Assembly (NCBI RefSeq): GCF_004310685.1 | Contig: NZ_SISG01000001.1 | Coordinates: 2,604,001 to 2,668,000, forward strand | Direction of reading: 5' to 3' | Length of the DNA: 64,000 nt | Source of the DNA: Glaciihabitans arcticus | Lineage (GTDB): Bacteria; Actinomycetota; Actinomycetes; Actinomycetales; Microbacteriaceae | Part shown: piece after piece, positions 51,496 through 59,855 of the stretch | Layout: the number at the start of each line of letters is the position of its first letter | Numbering within the stretch: the first letter of the stretch is position 1 | Position numbers and translations under genes: made by a program | The notes under the pieces: generated by a model | What the model was told of the DNA's origin: nothing | Databases searched by the model: none | Seen by the model: the letters and a program-made list of their open reading frames with translations, nothing else

Positions 51496-52329
51496 ATGAC
51501 CATCACCGAATCTTCCGCCGTGCCCGTGCGCACCGCGACCAAGCGCACTGTTCTGATGTGCCGCCCCGAATTCTTCACCGTCGTCTACCGAATCAACCCG
51601 TGGATGGACCCTGCCCTGCCGACCGACACCGCTCTCGCCGTTCGCCAGTGGGAGACCCTCTACCAGACCTACCTCGACCTCGGTTTCGACGTGAAGCTGA
51701 TCGACCCCATCGATGGCCTGCCCGACATGGTCTATGCCGCCAACGGTGGCTTCGTCATCGACAACATCGCGTACGGTGCTAGCTTCACCCACGAGCAGCG
51801 CCAGCCCGAGGGCCCCGCCTACATGGACTGGTTCCGCGAGAACGGCTTCGACGTGCGCGACCCGCAGAACATCAACGAGGGCGAGGGCGACTTCCTGCTC
51901 GTCGGCGGCCGCATCCTGGCCGGCACCGGTTTCCGCAGCGCGTCGAACAGCCACGAGGAGATCGCCGGCATCTATGGTCGCGAGGTCGTCACACTGAACC
52001 TCGTCAACCCGAGCTTCTACCACCTCGACACTGCCATCGCGGTTCTGGATGACACGAACATCGCGTACCTCGAGAGTGCCTTCGATGAGGCATCCCTCGT
52101 GAAGCTGCGCGAGCTCTTCCCCGACGCGATCCTCGCCACCGAGGAGGACGCGGCAGTGCTCGGCCTCAACTCCTACAGCGACGGCTACAACATCGTGATC
52201 GCCTCCCGCGCCAAGGACTTCGAGCGCCAGCTGCGCGAGCGCGGCTACAACCCCATCGGTGTCGACCTGTCCGAGCTGCTGCTCGGCGGCGGCGGGGTGA
52301 AGTGCTGCACGCTGGAGCTGAGGTCATGA
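51496..52329 (+). CDS. DDAH-like hydrolase, probable arginine dihydrolase (ornithine-forming)
   Basis: A 277-aa protein of the guanidine-modifying superfamily. N-terminal MCRPEFFTVVYRINPWM, then DMVYAANGGF (Asn83), NEGEGDF (Glu130 region), SFYHLD (His176) and the terminal VKCCTLEL (Cys270/271) make a complete catalytic set. Annotation engines usually say dimethylarginine dimethylaminohydrolase. The YAAN Asn in place of the Asp of DDAH/ADI resembles the cyanobacterial arginine dihydrolase ArgZ. It is coupled (ATGA) to rocD, which uses ornithine. I therefore favour arginine to ornithine; experimental proof is lacking. Confidence 0.75.
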   Translation: MTITESSAVPVRTATKRTVLMCRPEFFTVVYRINPWMDPALPTDTALAVRQWETLYQTYLDLGFDVKLIDPIDGLPDMVYAANGGFVIDNIAYGASFTHEQRQPEGPAYMDWFRENGFDVRDPQNINEGEGDFLLVGGRILAGTGFRSASNSHEEIAGIYGREVVTLNLVNPSFYHLDTAIAVLDDTNIAYLESAFDEASLVKLRELFPDAILATEEDAAVLGLNSYSDGYNIVIASRAKDFERQLRERGYNPIGVDLSELLLGGGGVKCCTLELRS

Positions 52330-53540
52330 CCTCGACCGCCACGGGTTTCCTGAAGCAGGAGCATGATCACGCCGCGCACAACTACCACCCGCTCGAGGTC
52401 GTCGTCGAGAAGGGCGAGGGCGCGTGGGTGACCGACGTCGAGGGGCGTCGGTACCTGGATTGCCTCGCCGCATACTCCGCGGTGAACTTCGGCCACGGGC
52501 ATCCGGCACTCATTAAGGCGGCGAAGGACCAGCTGGATCGCATCACGCTCACCAGCCGCGCCTTCCACAATGACCAGCTCGGCCCGTTCGTCGAGGCGCT
52601 CGCGCGGCTCGCGAAGAAGGACATGGTGCTGCCCATGAACACGGGTGCCGAGGCCGTCGAGTCGGCGATCAAGATCGCCCGCGCCTGGGGCTACCGCGTG
52701 AAGGGTGTTCCCGCGAACGAGGCGACCATCATCGTGATGGACGGCAACTTCCACGGCCGCACCACGACCATCATCAGCTTCTCTAACGACGAGCAGGCCA
52801 GAGCCGACTTCGGTCCCTTCACCCCGGGCTTCGTTTCGGTGCCCTATGGGGATGTCTCGGCGCTCGCCGCGGCCATCGACGAGACCACCGTGGCCGTGCT
52901 GGTCGAGCCGATCCAGGGTGAGGCCGGGATCGTCGTACCCCCGCCCGCGTACCTGCAGGCCGTGCGCGAGATCACCCGCCAGCACAACGTGCTGTTTATC
53001 GCGGACGAGATCCAGTCCGGTCTCGGCCGCACCGGCGCGACCTTCCAATGCGACAACGCGGACGTCGTGCCCGACCTGTACCTGCTCGGCAAGGCGCTCG
53101 GCGGCGGCATCGTGCCGGTGAGCGCCGTCGTCGGCAACGCGGACATCCTCGGCGTGCTTCGGCCCGGCGAGCACGGCTCCACCTTCGGCGGCAATCCCCT
53201 GGCCGCCGCTGTGGGCCGTGCGGTCGTCGAGCTGCTCGAGACCGGCGAGATGCAGGAGCGCGCCCGCAGCCTGGGTGACCGCCTGCAAGCGTCGCTCTCC
53301 ACGCTGATCGGTCGCGGTGTCCTCGCCGTTCGCGGCGCCGGCCTCTGGGCCGGAGTCGACATCGACCCCGCGCTGGCCACCGGCCGCGAGGTCTGCGAGC
53401 GACTGATGGAGCGCGGCGTTCTCGTCAAGGACACCCATGGCTCGACCATCCGATTCGCGCCGCCCATCGTCGCCAGCGCCGAGGACCTCGACTTCGCGGT
53501 AGAGCAGCTCGAGGCAGTGCTGATGGAGCTGGCCCCCTAA
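52326..53540 (+). CDS. rocD: Ornithine aminotransferase
   Basis: A 404-aa class III aminotransferase. PLP Lys256 lies in LLGKALGGG, the coenzyme Asp is in IADEIQSG, and YHPLEVVVEKGEGAWV is the ornithine-aminotransferase N-terminal signature. It converts ornithine plus 2-oxoglutarate to glutamate semialdehyde, which PutA or another dehydrogenase oxidises. The start MTSTATG overlaps the hydrolase stop codon. A strong hairpin follows its stop. Confidence 0.94.
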   Translation: MTSTATGFLKQEHDHAAHNYHPLEVVVEKGEGAWVTDVEGRRYLDCLAAYSAVNFGHGHPALIKAAKDQLDRITLTSRAFHNDQLGPFVEALARLAKKDMVLPMNTGAEAVESAIKIARAWGYRVKGVPANEATIIVMDGNFHGRTTTIISFSNDEQARADFGPFTPGFVSVPYGDVSALAAAIDETTVAVLVEPIQGEAGIVVPPPAYLQAVREITRQHNVLFIADEIQSGLGRTGATFQCDNADVVPDLYLLGKALGGGIVPVSAVVGNADILGVLRPGEHGSTFGGNPLAAAVGRAVVELLETGEMQERARSLGDRLQASLSTLIGRGVLAVRGAGLWAGVDIDPALATGREVCERLMERGVLVKDTHGSTIRFAPPIVASAEDLDFAVEQLEAVLMELAP

Positions 53541-53557
53541 GCCGTCCCCCGGCGGGG

Positions 53558-53589
53558 AGCGCGGCCGCGTGAGATGGCGTGGCCGCGCT
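53558..53589 (+). terminator. GC-rich terminator between rocD and terC
   Basis: AGCGCGGCCGCG pairs with CGTGGCCGCGCT (12 pairs, one of them G-T) over an eight-base loop. It sits between the convergent stop codons and can act for either gene. Confidence 0.75.
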
Positions 53590-53598
53590 TCCGTGCGT

Positions 53599-54456
53599 CT
53601 ACTTGCCGGGCGAGACCGGCTTGCGCGAGAGCCCGACCGACGTGGTGCCACCGGTGGTCGAGGCGTTGACGGCGTCGGTGTCGTCATCCTTCGTATAGGC
53701 ATTGCGCAGCTTGACCGGCTCCACGTGTGTGCCCTTGCGCTTCTCCTGGCGGGCCTTGTAGGTGAGGTTGAGCGCTTCGACGATGATCGCGAAGGCGATC
53801 GGCACGTAGATGAGCGCCTTGTCGATGTGCACCTCGAAGCCATCGGCGATGAGAGTCACACCGATCAGTACCAGGAAGGCGAGGGCGAGCATCTTCACCG
53901 TGGGGTGCTTGTTCACGAAGCCGAAGATGTACTTGGAGGAGAACAGCATCACGCCGAAAGAGAGCACTACGGCGATGATGATGACGAGCAGGCTGTCGAC
54001 CATGCCGACCGCCGTGATCACCGAGTCGAACGAGAACACGATGTCGAGCAGAAGGATCTGCGCGATGATCGCGCCGAAGGTCACGGCCTTGCCGCCCTCT
54101 TTGCCGTGCGTCTCGGCTCCCTCGAGCTTCTCGTGGATCTCGTGCACCGCCTTGTAGACGAGGAAGAGTCCACCCGCGATCAGGATGAGGTCGCGGCCGG
54201 AGAACCCCATCCCGAACAGCGCGAAGAGGTCGTTGGTCAGGGAGATGATCCAGGACGCGAAGAAGAGCAACCCGATGCGGATGATCATGGCCAGGGAGAG
54301 CCCGAGGTTGCGGGCCTTCGCCTGCTGCTCGAGCGGCAGCTTCGAGGCGAGAATCGAGATGAAGATCACGTTGTCGACACCCAGCACGATCTCCAGCACG
54401 AAGAGCGTGAGGAAGGCGACGATCAGGTCAGGGCTGAGCTCGAGAGTTAAGTCCAC
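53599..54456 (-). CDS. TerC-family membrane protein
   Basis: A 285-aa protein with about seven transmembrane helices. The family Asp-rich motifs ELVLGVDNVIFISILA (as EIVLGVDNVIF) and VFSFDSVITAVG occur in the first and middle segments. TerC/YkoY-type proteins export Mn2+ or help metalation of secreted enzymes, and others are linked to tellurite resistance. Metal export is the better guess here as no ter genes are near. A polar C-terminal tail of 45 residues is extra. Confidence 0.9.
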   Translation of the reverse strand: MDLTLELSPDLIVAFLTLFVLEIVLGVDNVIFISILASKLPLEQQAKARNLGLSLAMIIRIGLLFFASWIISLTNDLFALFGMGFSGRDLILIAGGLFLVYKAVHEIHEKLEGAETHGKEGGKAVTFGAIIAQILLLDIVFSFDSVITAVGMVDSLLVIIIAVVLSFGVMLFSSKYIFGFVNKHPTVKMLALAFLVLIGVTLIADGFEVHIDKALIYVPIAFAIIVEALNLTYKARQEKRKGTHVEPVKLRNAYTKDDDTDAVNASTTGGTTSVGLSRKPVSPGK

Positions 54457-54509
54457 GTGGGCAGGTTATCGGGGTTGTGTCTGCAAAAGGGCTGTGTAGC
54501 GTGGGCAGG

Positions 54510-55682
54510 GTGAACGCCCGCGACGCAGCCGACCCTCTCGCCCCCTTCCGCGCCCGCTTTGTGCAGGCTCCGGATGTCACGGCCTACCTCGATGGCAACT
54601 CGCTCGGCCGGCCGCTCGCGTCGACCGGTCCACGACTCGCCGACTTCGTAACCTCCCAGTGGGGTTACCGCTTGATACGAGGCTGGAGTGAGGGCTGGCT
54701 CGAGCAGGGGCAGGCGATCGGCGATGAACTCGGCCGCGTCGCCCTTGGTGCCGCGCCGGGCCAAACGACCATCGGCGACTCTACGACGGTGCTGCTCTAC
54801 AAGCTCGTTCGAGCCGCGATCGAGCTGCGCCCCGGACGCACCGAGCTCGTCATCGACCGCGACAACTTTCCGACCGACCGCTACGTGCTCGAGGGCATCG
54901 CCGCCGAACGCGGGCTCACCGTGCGCTGGATCGAGCCGGGCGACGTCACGGTCAACCGCATCCCGCTCGGGCCGGACACCGCGGTGGTCGTGCTCAGCCA
55001 TGTGGCCTACCGCTCGGGATTCCTCGCGGACGTGGCCGGCATCACGGCCGCGGTGCACGAGGCCGGGGCGCTCGCCGTGTGGGATCTCTGTCACTCCGCG
55101 GGCGTCATCCCGACACTGCTCGACGAGTGGGGCGTCGACCTCGCCGTCGGCTGCACCTACAAGTACCTGAACGGCGGCCCCGGCAGCCCGGCCTTCGCGT
55201 ACGTGCGGGCTTCACTCATCGGCGAGTTCCGGCAGCCGATCCAGGGCTGGCTCGGCAGCGCGAACCCGTTCGAGATGGGGCAGGGGTATGAGCCGGCCGT
55301 GGGCATCCAAAGGGTGCTCAGCGGCACCCCGCCGATCGTCGGCATGCTCGCGATGCAGGACATGATCGCCCTCATCGACGAGGCCGGTCTGGAGGCGGTG
55401 CGGGCCAAGTCGATCGCCCTGACTTCGTACGCGATCGAACTGGCCGACGAGCTGCTTCCGGACGCCACCCTCGCAAGCCCCCGCGACCCGCTCCGTCGTG
55501 GCGCTCACCTGACGCTCGACCACCCGCGATTCGAGGCGATTGTGCCGCTGCTCTGGGAGCGAGGGGTGATCCCCGACTTCCGTCGGCCGACCGGGATTCG
55601 GCTGGGGCTGTCGCCGCTCTCCACCTCGTTCGAAGAGGTCGAGATCGGCGTGCGCACGATCGCGGAGCTGCTGCGGAACTAG
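54510..55682 (+). CDS. kynU: Kynureninase
   Basis: A 390-aa PLP enzyme of the class V aminotransferase fold. YLDGNSLGRPL is the family N-terminal motif. SHVAYRSGFLAD, AVWDLCHSAG and GCTYKYLNGGPGSPAF (Lys218) complete the active site. It cleaves kynurenine to anthranilate and alanine. GTG 54510 (VNARDAADPLAPF) matches the usual start; GTG 54477 is possible. No tryptophan dioxygenase or other kynurenine gene is in the window, so it may act on imported kynurenine. Confidence 0.88.
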   Translation: MNARDAADPLAPFRARFVQAPDVTAYLDGNSLGRPLASTGPRLADFVTSQWGYRLIRGWSEGWLEQGQAIGDELGRVALGAAPGQTTIGDSTTVLLYKLVRAAIELRPGRTELVIDRDNFPTDRYVLEGIAAERGLTVRWIEPGDVTVNRIPLGPDTAVVVLSHVAYRSGFLADVAGITAAVHEAGALAVWDLCHSAGVIPTLLDEWGVDLAVGCTYKYLNGGPGSPAFAYVRASLIGEFRQPIQGWLGSANPFEMGQGYEPAVGIQRVLSGTPPIVGMLAMQDMIALIDEAGLEAVRAKSIALTSYAIELADELLPDATLASPRDPLRRGAHLTLDHPRFEAIVPLLWERGVIPDFRRPTGIRLGLSPLSTSFEEVEIGVRTIAELLRN

Positions 55683-56071
55683 GCCCTGGTCGAGATGCGC
55701 AGAATCACCCGGCCCGCAGACTTCTTGCTGCCGATCTTCTCGATGCCCATCATGATGCGGTACTCCATGCCGTACTTCTCGAGCATGATCTCGTTCACGC
55801 GGTCCTCGGTGGCGTCCGACTCGTCGATGTGCCCGGCGGCGGTGACGACAGGAGCGTCATCCTCGACCTTGCCCATGCGACTGCACGGGCGCAGCTCCAC
55901 CCGGGTGCCGTTGCGCAGGCGTTTGACCTTGCCGCTGCCGGCGGGGGTCGTCACGTAGAGATCGTCGCCGTCGCGCGCGATCCAGACCGGCGTTGACACG
56001 CCCTCGCCGGACTTGCGGAAGGTGGTGAGGGAGACGAAGCGCTCATCGGCGAGGTCGAGAAGGGTGGTCAT
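55679..56071 (-). CDS. PPOX-class F420-dependent oxidoreductase-like
   Basis: A 130-aa split-barrel protein. DERFVSLTTFRKSGEGVSTPVWIARDGDDLYVTTPAGSGKVKRL is diagnostic of the actinobacterial PPOX/F420 family. It is the TIGR03666-like short type. It reduces or binds a flavin-like cofactor, and the substrate is unknown. It follows the tetR gene by 9 bp on the same strand, so the TetR may control it. It shares CTAG stop bases with kynU. Confidence 0.85.
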   Translation of the reverse strand: MTTLLDLADERFVSLTTFRKSGEGVSTPVWIARDGDDLYVTTPAGSGKVKRLRNGTRVELRPCSRMGKVEDDAPVVTAAGHIDESDATEDRVNEIMLEKYGMEYRIMMGIEKIGSKKSAGRVILRISTRA

Positions 56072-56080
56072 GCTCGAACT

Positions 56081-56689
56081 CTATGCCGTCGCGGGAGGCC
56101 GGAAGTACCCTCTCAGGAACTCGTCGAACGCGGCCACCATGTCGAAACTGTCGTCCAGCAGCCACTGCTGCTGCAACCCATCCATTACCGCCGGGATCAG
56201 TCGAGCGGCGAGCGGCACGTCGAGGTCGGCGCGAACGCGACCGTGCGCGAGGGCATCCCGAAGCGTCGCCTCGGCCAGTTCGCGGCTTTCGGCATACCGG
56301 TCGATGAAGTACTGGTGCGCGGGGTGCTCCGTGTCCGTGGCCTCCGCAGAGACGATCGTGTACAGCGAAGTGAGTCCGCGGGTCGACTGGTTGTAGGCGA
56401 CGACGTTGCGCGTCTGCTCGAGAAGGGTGGTCTCCGAGACCTCGCCGGCGGCCGCGCGAACACGCTCGTCCCGCTGGCGGAGCACCTCGGTGAAGAGCTC
56501 CTCCTTGGTGGCGAAGTGGTGCATCAACCCGGCCGGTGTCAGCTCGACGCGTTTGGCGATCTCGCGCAGGGATCCGCTGTGAAAACCGCTCCGGGCGAAC
56601 ACTGCGAGTGCCGCTTCAACGATCTGCTGCCGTCGTGCCTGGCCCTTGGGGTAGCTGCCGCGCGGGCTGGGCGTTGGCTGAGTAGTCAT
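56081..56689 (-). CDS. TetR-family regulator of the sugar ABC operon
   Basis: A 202-aa protein. The HTH is QIVEAALAVFARSGFHSGSLREIAKRVELTPAGLMHHFATKEEL, and the C-terminal domain is helical. It is divergent from the sugar ABC-GH1 operon, with a perfect AAAACCT-N10-AGGTTTT dyad 5 bp upstream of its start codon. It probably represses itself and that operon until a disaccharide or glycoside is present. TetR in place of LacI for a glycoside operon is less common. Confidence 0.88.
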   Translation of the reverse strand: MTTQPTPSPRGSYPKGQARRQQIVEAALAVFARSGFHSGSLREIAKRVELTPAGLMHHFATKEELFTEVLRQRDERVRAAAGEVSETTLLEQTRNVVAYNQSTRGLTSLYTIVSAEATDTEHPAHQYFIDRYAESRELAEATLRDALAHGRVRADLDVPLAARLIPAVMDGLQQQWLLDDSFDMVAAFDEFLRGYFRPPATA

Positions 56690-56693
56690 GATT

Positions 56694-56717
56694 AAAACCT
56701 ATCGCCTAGAAGGTTTT
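56694..56717. promoter_or_regulatory. AAAACCT-N10-AGGTTTT operator
   Basis: Perfect 7-bp arms at 56694-56700 and 56711-56717 in the 96-bp divergent region. It lies where it can block tetR transcription and overlaps the promoter region of the ABC operon. Confidence 0.68.
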
Positions 56718-56785
56718 TCGGGCTAGGGTGACACCTATTCGGGGGACACGCACAGTTTGCGACACCGAGACCAATGGAGGTCAGA

Positions 56786-58057
56786 ATGAACCGATGGACA
56801 ACTGCGCTCGCCGTGACGGCAGCGTCAGCACTTCTGCTCACCGGCTGTGGCCGCACCGACGGACCCGCCGGACCGGACGCCAGCAAGGGCGCGATCGACA
56901 GCGAACCGGCTACCGGCGACATCACCATCTGGGCGATGGGCAACGAGGGCGAAGTGCTCAAGGAGCTCGCGACCCAGTTCGAAGACGCCAACCCCGACGC
57001 CTCGGTCACCGTGACCGCCGTGCCGTGGGAGTCCGCGCACGATCGCATCGCCACCTCGATCGCCGGCGGCGAAACACCCGACATCTCGATGCTCGGCACC
57101 ACCTGGGTCGGCGAGTTCGCCGCGACCGGCGCGCTCGAGCCCACCCCCGAAGGCCTGGTCGACGAGGGCGACTTCTTCGAGGGCTCGTGGGGCACGGCGG
57201 TTGTGGATGACGTCGCCTACGGAGTCCCGTGGTACGTCGATACCCGCGTGCTCTACTACCGCACCGACATGGCCGAGGCAGCCGGAGTCGAGGCTCCCGA
57301 AACCTGGGACGAGTACACCGCCTTCGCGAAGGCACTCAAGGACGAGGGTGCCACCTCCGGCGTCTCGCTGCCGCCGGGAGGGTTCGACTCGTGGCAGTAT
57401 GTCGCGCCGCTCGCGTGGCAGGCGGGTGGGGACATCCTCAGCGAAGACGGCACGGAGTTCACCTTCGACACCCCCGAGTGGAAGGAAGCCTTCGAGTTCT
57501 ACAAGAGCTTCTTCGATGACGGCGTCGCCGAGCCGGTGCGCCTCGAGGGCGGCGAGATCGAGCAGAAGTTCATCGACGGTTCGGTCGGATCATTCTTCAG
57601 CGGGCCGTTCCACGTGGGCCTGCTGCTCGAACAGGGCGGCCCCGATTTCGCCGACAAGTTCGCGGTCGCCGAGGTTCCCGGCGACAAGAGCCGCACCTCG
57701 TTCACTGGTGGTGGAAACCTCGCGGTCTTCAACGACAGCGAGAACCGCGACGCCGCGTGGAAGTTCGTGCGGTGGCTAAGCGAGCCCGAGACGCAGATCG
57801 AGTGGTACGGAATCTCCACCGACCTGCCGAGCACCGAGGCCGCATACGACGATGCCACCTTCAGCGAGGACCCGTACCTTAGCGTCTTCGCCGACCAGCT
57901 CACCGACTCCAAGGCACCGCCGGCGATCGCCACGTGGGCGCAGGTCTCCGCCGTGATCGACCAGGAGCTCGAGAAGGTCACCCGCGGCGAAACCTCCGTT
58001 GATGACGCGCTCGCCTCGATCCAGCAGCAGGCCGAGTCCATCGGCACGGGCCAGTAA
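56786..58057 (+). CDS. Sugar ABC transporter binding lipoprotein
   Basis: A 423-aa protein with lipobox LLTGC (Cys20). GDITIWAMGNEGEVLKELATQFEDANPDASV and IAGGETPDISMLGTTWVGEFAATGAL are typical of the family 1 (MalE/CUT1) binding proteins. ATG 56786 follows ATGGAGG, so it was preferred over 56774. It feeds the two permeases downstream. The ATPase is not in the operon, as in most actinobacterial CUT1 systems that share MsiK. Confidence 0.92.
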   Translation: MNRWTTALAVTAASALLLTGCGRTDGPAGPDASKGAIDSEPATGDITIWAMGNEGEVLKELATQFEDANPDASVTVTAVPWESAHDRIATSIAGGETPDISMLGTTWVGEFAATGALEPTPEGLVDEGDFFEGSWGTAVVDDVAYGVPWYVDTRVLYYRTDMAEAAGVEAPETWDEYTAFAKALKDEGATSGVSLPPGGFDSWQYVAPLAWQAGGDILSEDGTEFTFDTPEWKEAFEFYKSFFDDGVAEPVRLEGGEIEQKFIDGSVGSFFSGPFHVGLLLEQGGPDFADKFAVAEVPGDKSRTSFTGGGNLAVFNDSENRDAAWKFVRWLSEPETQIEWYGISTDLPSTEAAYDDATFSEDPYLSVFADQLTDSKAPPAIATWAQVSAVIDQELEKVTRGETSVDDALASIQQQAESIGTGQ

Positions 58058-58059
58058 CC

Positions 58060-58980
58060 GTGACGGCAGTGACGACGAGGGCGGCGCGCAGGCCGCCGCC
58101 CTCGCGGGCCTCCCGCAAGCAGACCCGCATAGCGTGGGGCTTCGCGGCGCCGTTTATGGTGCTCTTCCTCGTCTTCATGGCGGGCCCGATCGTAGCCTCG
58201 CTCGCGATGAGCTTCACCGACCTCACCACGCGCGACCTCCGCACCCCGTTCAACGTGAACCTGGTCGGCCTCGACAACTACGTGCGGCTATTCCAGGACG
58301 AGCGCTTCGTGCATTCGCTGCTCAACACCGGCGTCTTCGTGATCGTCGGCGTGCCGGTCACGATCGTGCTGGCCATGCTTGTGGCTCTCGCGCTCAACAC
58401 CGGAATCAACAAGTTCCGTACGGTGTTCCGGGTCGGTTACTACGCCCCGGTCGTGACGAGCATTGTCGCGATCGCGATCGTGTGGAAGTTCATTCTGCAG
58501 CCCGACGGCCTACTCAACGGCTTTCTCGGGGTATTCGGTATCAGCGGCCCGAACTGGCTCGAAGACACGACCTGGGCACTGCCCTCGCTCATCCTCATGG
58601 CCGTCTGGCGCAACATCGGCACGCTCATGGTGATCTTCCTGGCCGGCCTGCAGGGTGTGCCGAAGGAGCACCACGAAGCGGCGATGGTGGATGGCGCGAA
58701 CGTCGTCCAACGCTTCTTCAACGTCACCCTGCCGGCAATGCGTCCCACGCTCCTGTTCGCCGCGGTCATCACGGGTATCGGATTCCTGCAGTTCTTCGAA
58801 GAACCGTTCGTGATGACGCGTGGTGGGCCGCTGGACGCGACGCTCTCGAGCGCGATGTACACCTTCAACCAGTTCGGGTTCGGCAACTACTCGTACGCCT
58901 CGGCGGCCAGCTACGTGCTGTTCCTCGCGATCGTACTGCTGTCGCTGATCCAGTTCCGGCTGCTGAAGAAGGAGGACTGA
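58060..58980 (+). CDS. Sugar ABC transporter permease (MalF-type)
   Basis: A 306-aa protein with about six transmembrane helices. The EAA loop GVPKEHHEAAMVDGANVVQRFFNVTLPAMRPTL is clear. It has a GTG start 2 bp after the binding-protein stop. The 12-residue Arg/Pro-rich N-terminus is cytoplasmic. Confidence 0.92.
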   Translation: MTAVTTRAARRPPPSRASRKQTRIAWGFAAPFMVLFLVFMAGPIVASLAMSFTDLTTRDLRTPFNVNLVGLDNYVRLFQDERFVHSLLNTGVFVIVGVPVTIVLAMLVALALNTGINKFRTVFRVGYYAPVVTSIVAIAIVWKFILQPDGLLNGFLGVFGISGPNWLEDTTWALPSLILMAVWRNIGTLMVIFLAGLQGVPKEHHEAAMVDGANVVQRFFNVTLPAMRPTLLFAAVITGIGFLQFFEEPFVMTRGGPLDATLSSAMYTFNQFGFGNYSYASAASYVLFLAIVLLSLIQFRLLKKED

Positions 58981-58982
58981 TC

Positions 58983-59846
58983 ATGACCGCAGTGGCAACC
59001 CCGGTGCTGGCGCAGCCCCGTCGCGCCAACCGACCGCGCTCCAAGTGGTGGCTCTACGTTGTGCTCGGCCTCGGCATGATCGCCATGATCTTCCCGTTCA
59101 TCTGGATGATTCTGGGTTCGTTCAAGACCACGGCGGAGATCCGCAGCAACCCGCTCGGATTCCTGCCCGAGGCGCCGACGCTCGAGAACTACACGCAGCT
59201 GTTCGGTCGGCTCGACTTCGCGACCTATTTCACCAACAGCGTGATCGTGGCCGTCTTCGTGACCCTCGGCAACATCGTCTTCTCGTCGATGGTCGGCTAC
59301 GCCCTCGCCAAGCTGCAGTTCGCGGGCAAGAAACTGCTGTTCACTCTCGTGCTCGGCACCTTGATGGTTCCCGGCGTGGTGACATTCGTGCCGCTGTTCG
59401 TGCTGACCAGCAACCTCGGTCTCGTGAATTCGTACCCCGGCCTGATTCTGCCGTTCCTGATCACCCCACTCGGGGTGTTCCTCATGCGTCAGTTCATCAT
59501 GAGCCTGCCCGACGACATCATCGAGGCGGCGCGCATCGACGGGGCGAGCGAGTGGCGCATCTTCCTCCGGGTGATCATGCCGCTGTGCGGTCCGGCCGTC
59601 GCGACGCTGACGATTCTCACCTTCCTCGGTAGCTGGAACAACTTCCTCTGGCCGCTCGTGGTGGCTACCAGCGAGGCGAAGTACACGCTGCCCGTCGCGC
59701 TCGCGCTGTATTCGGTCGGCCAGAACGCGGCGCAGTACGGGCTCATGATGGCCGGTGCGGTCGTGGTCGTCATCCCGGTTCTGCTCGTCTTCATAGTGCT
59801 GCAGCGTTACTTCGTGCAGGGCATCGCCCTGACGGGCATCAAGTAA
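58983..59846 (+). CDS. Sugar ABC transporter permease (MalG-type)
   Basis: A 287-aa protein with six transmembrane helices. The EAA loop SLPDDIIEAARIDGASEWRIFLRVIMPLCGPAV is typical of MalG proteins. It starts 2 bp after the previous stop codon. The N-terminal segment before helix 1 is basic. It pairs with the MalF-type protein to form the channel. Confidence 0.92.
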   Translation: MTAVATPVLAQPRRANRPRSKWWLYVVLGLGMIAMIFPFIWMILGSFKTTAEIRSNPLGFLPEAPTLENYTQLFGRLDFATYFTNSVIVAVFVTLGNIVFSSMVGYALAKLQFAGKKLLFTLVLGTLMVPGVVTFVPLFVLTSNLGLVNSYPGLILPFLITPLGVFLMRQFIMSLPDDIIEAARIDGASEWRIFLRVIMPLCGPAVATLTILTFLGSWNNFLWPLVVATSEAKYTLPVALALYSVGQNAAQYGLMMAGAVVVVIPVLLVFIVLQRYFVQGIALTGIK

Positions 59847-59855
59847 GGAGTGACC

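Noticed and set aside
53599-54456. Tellurite-resistance cluster
   Set aside because: Only a TerC-family protein is present, without terABDEZ. Metal export or metalation is more likely.
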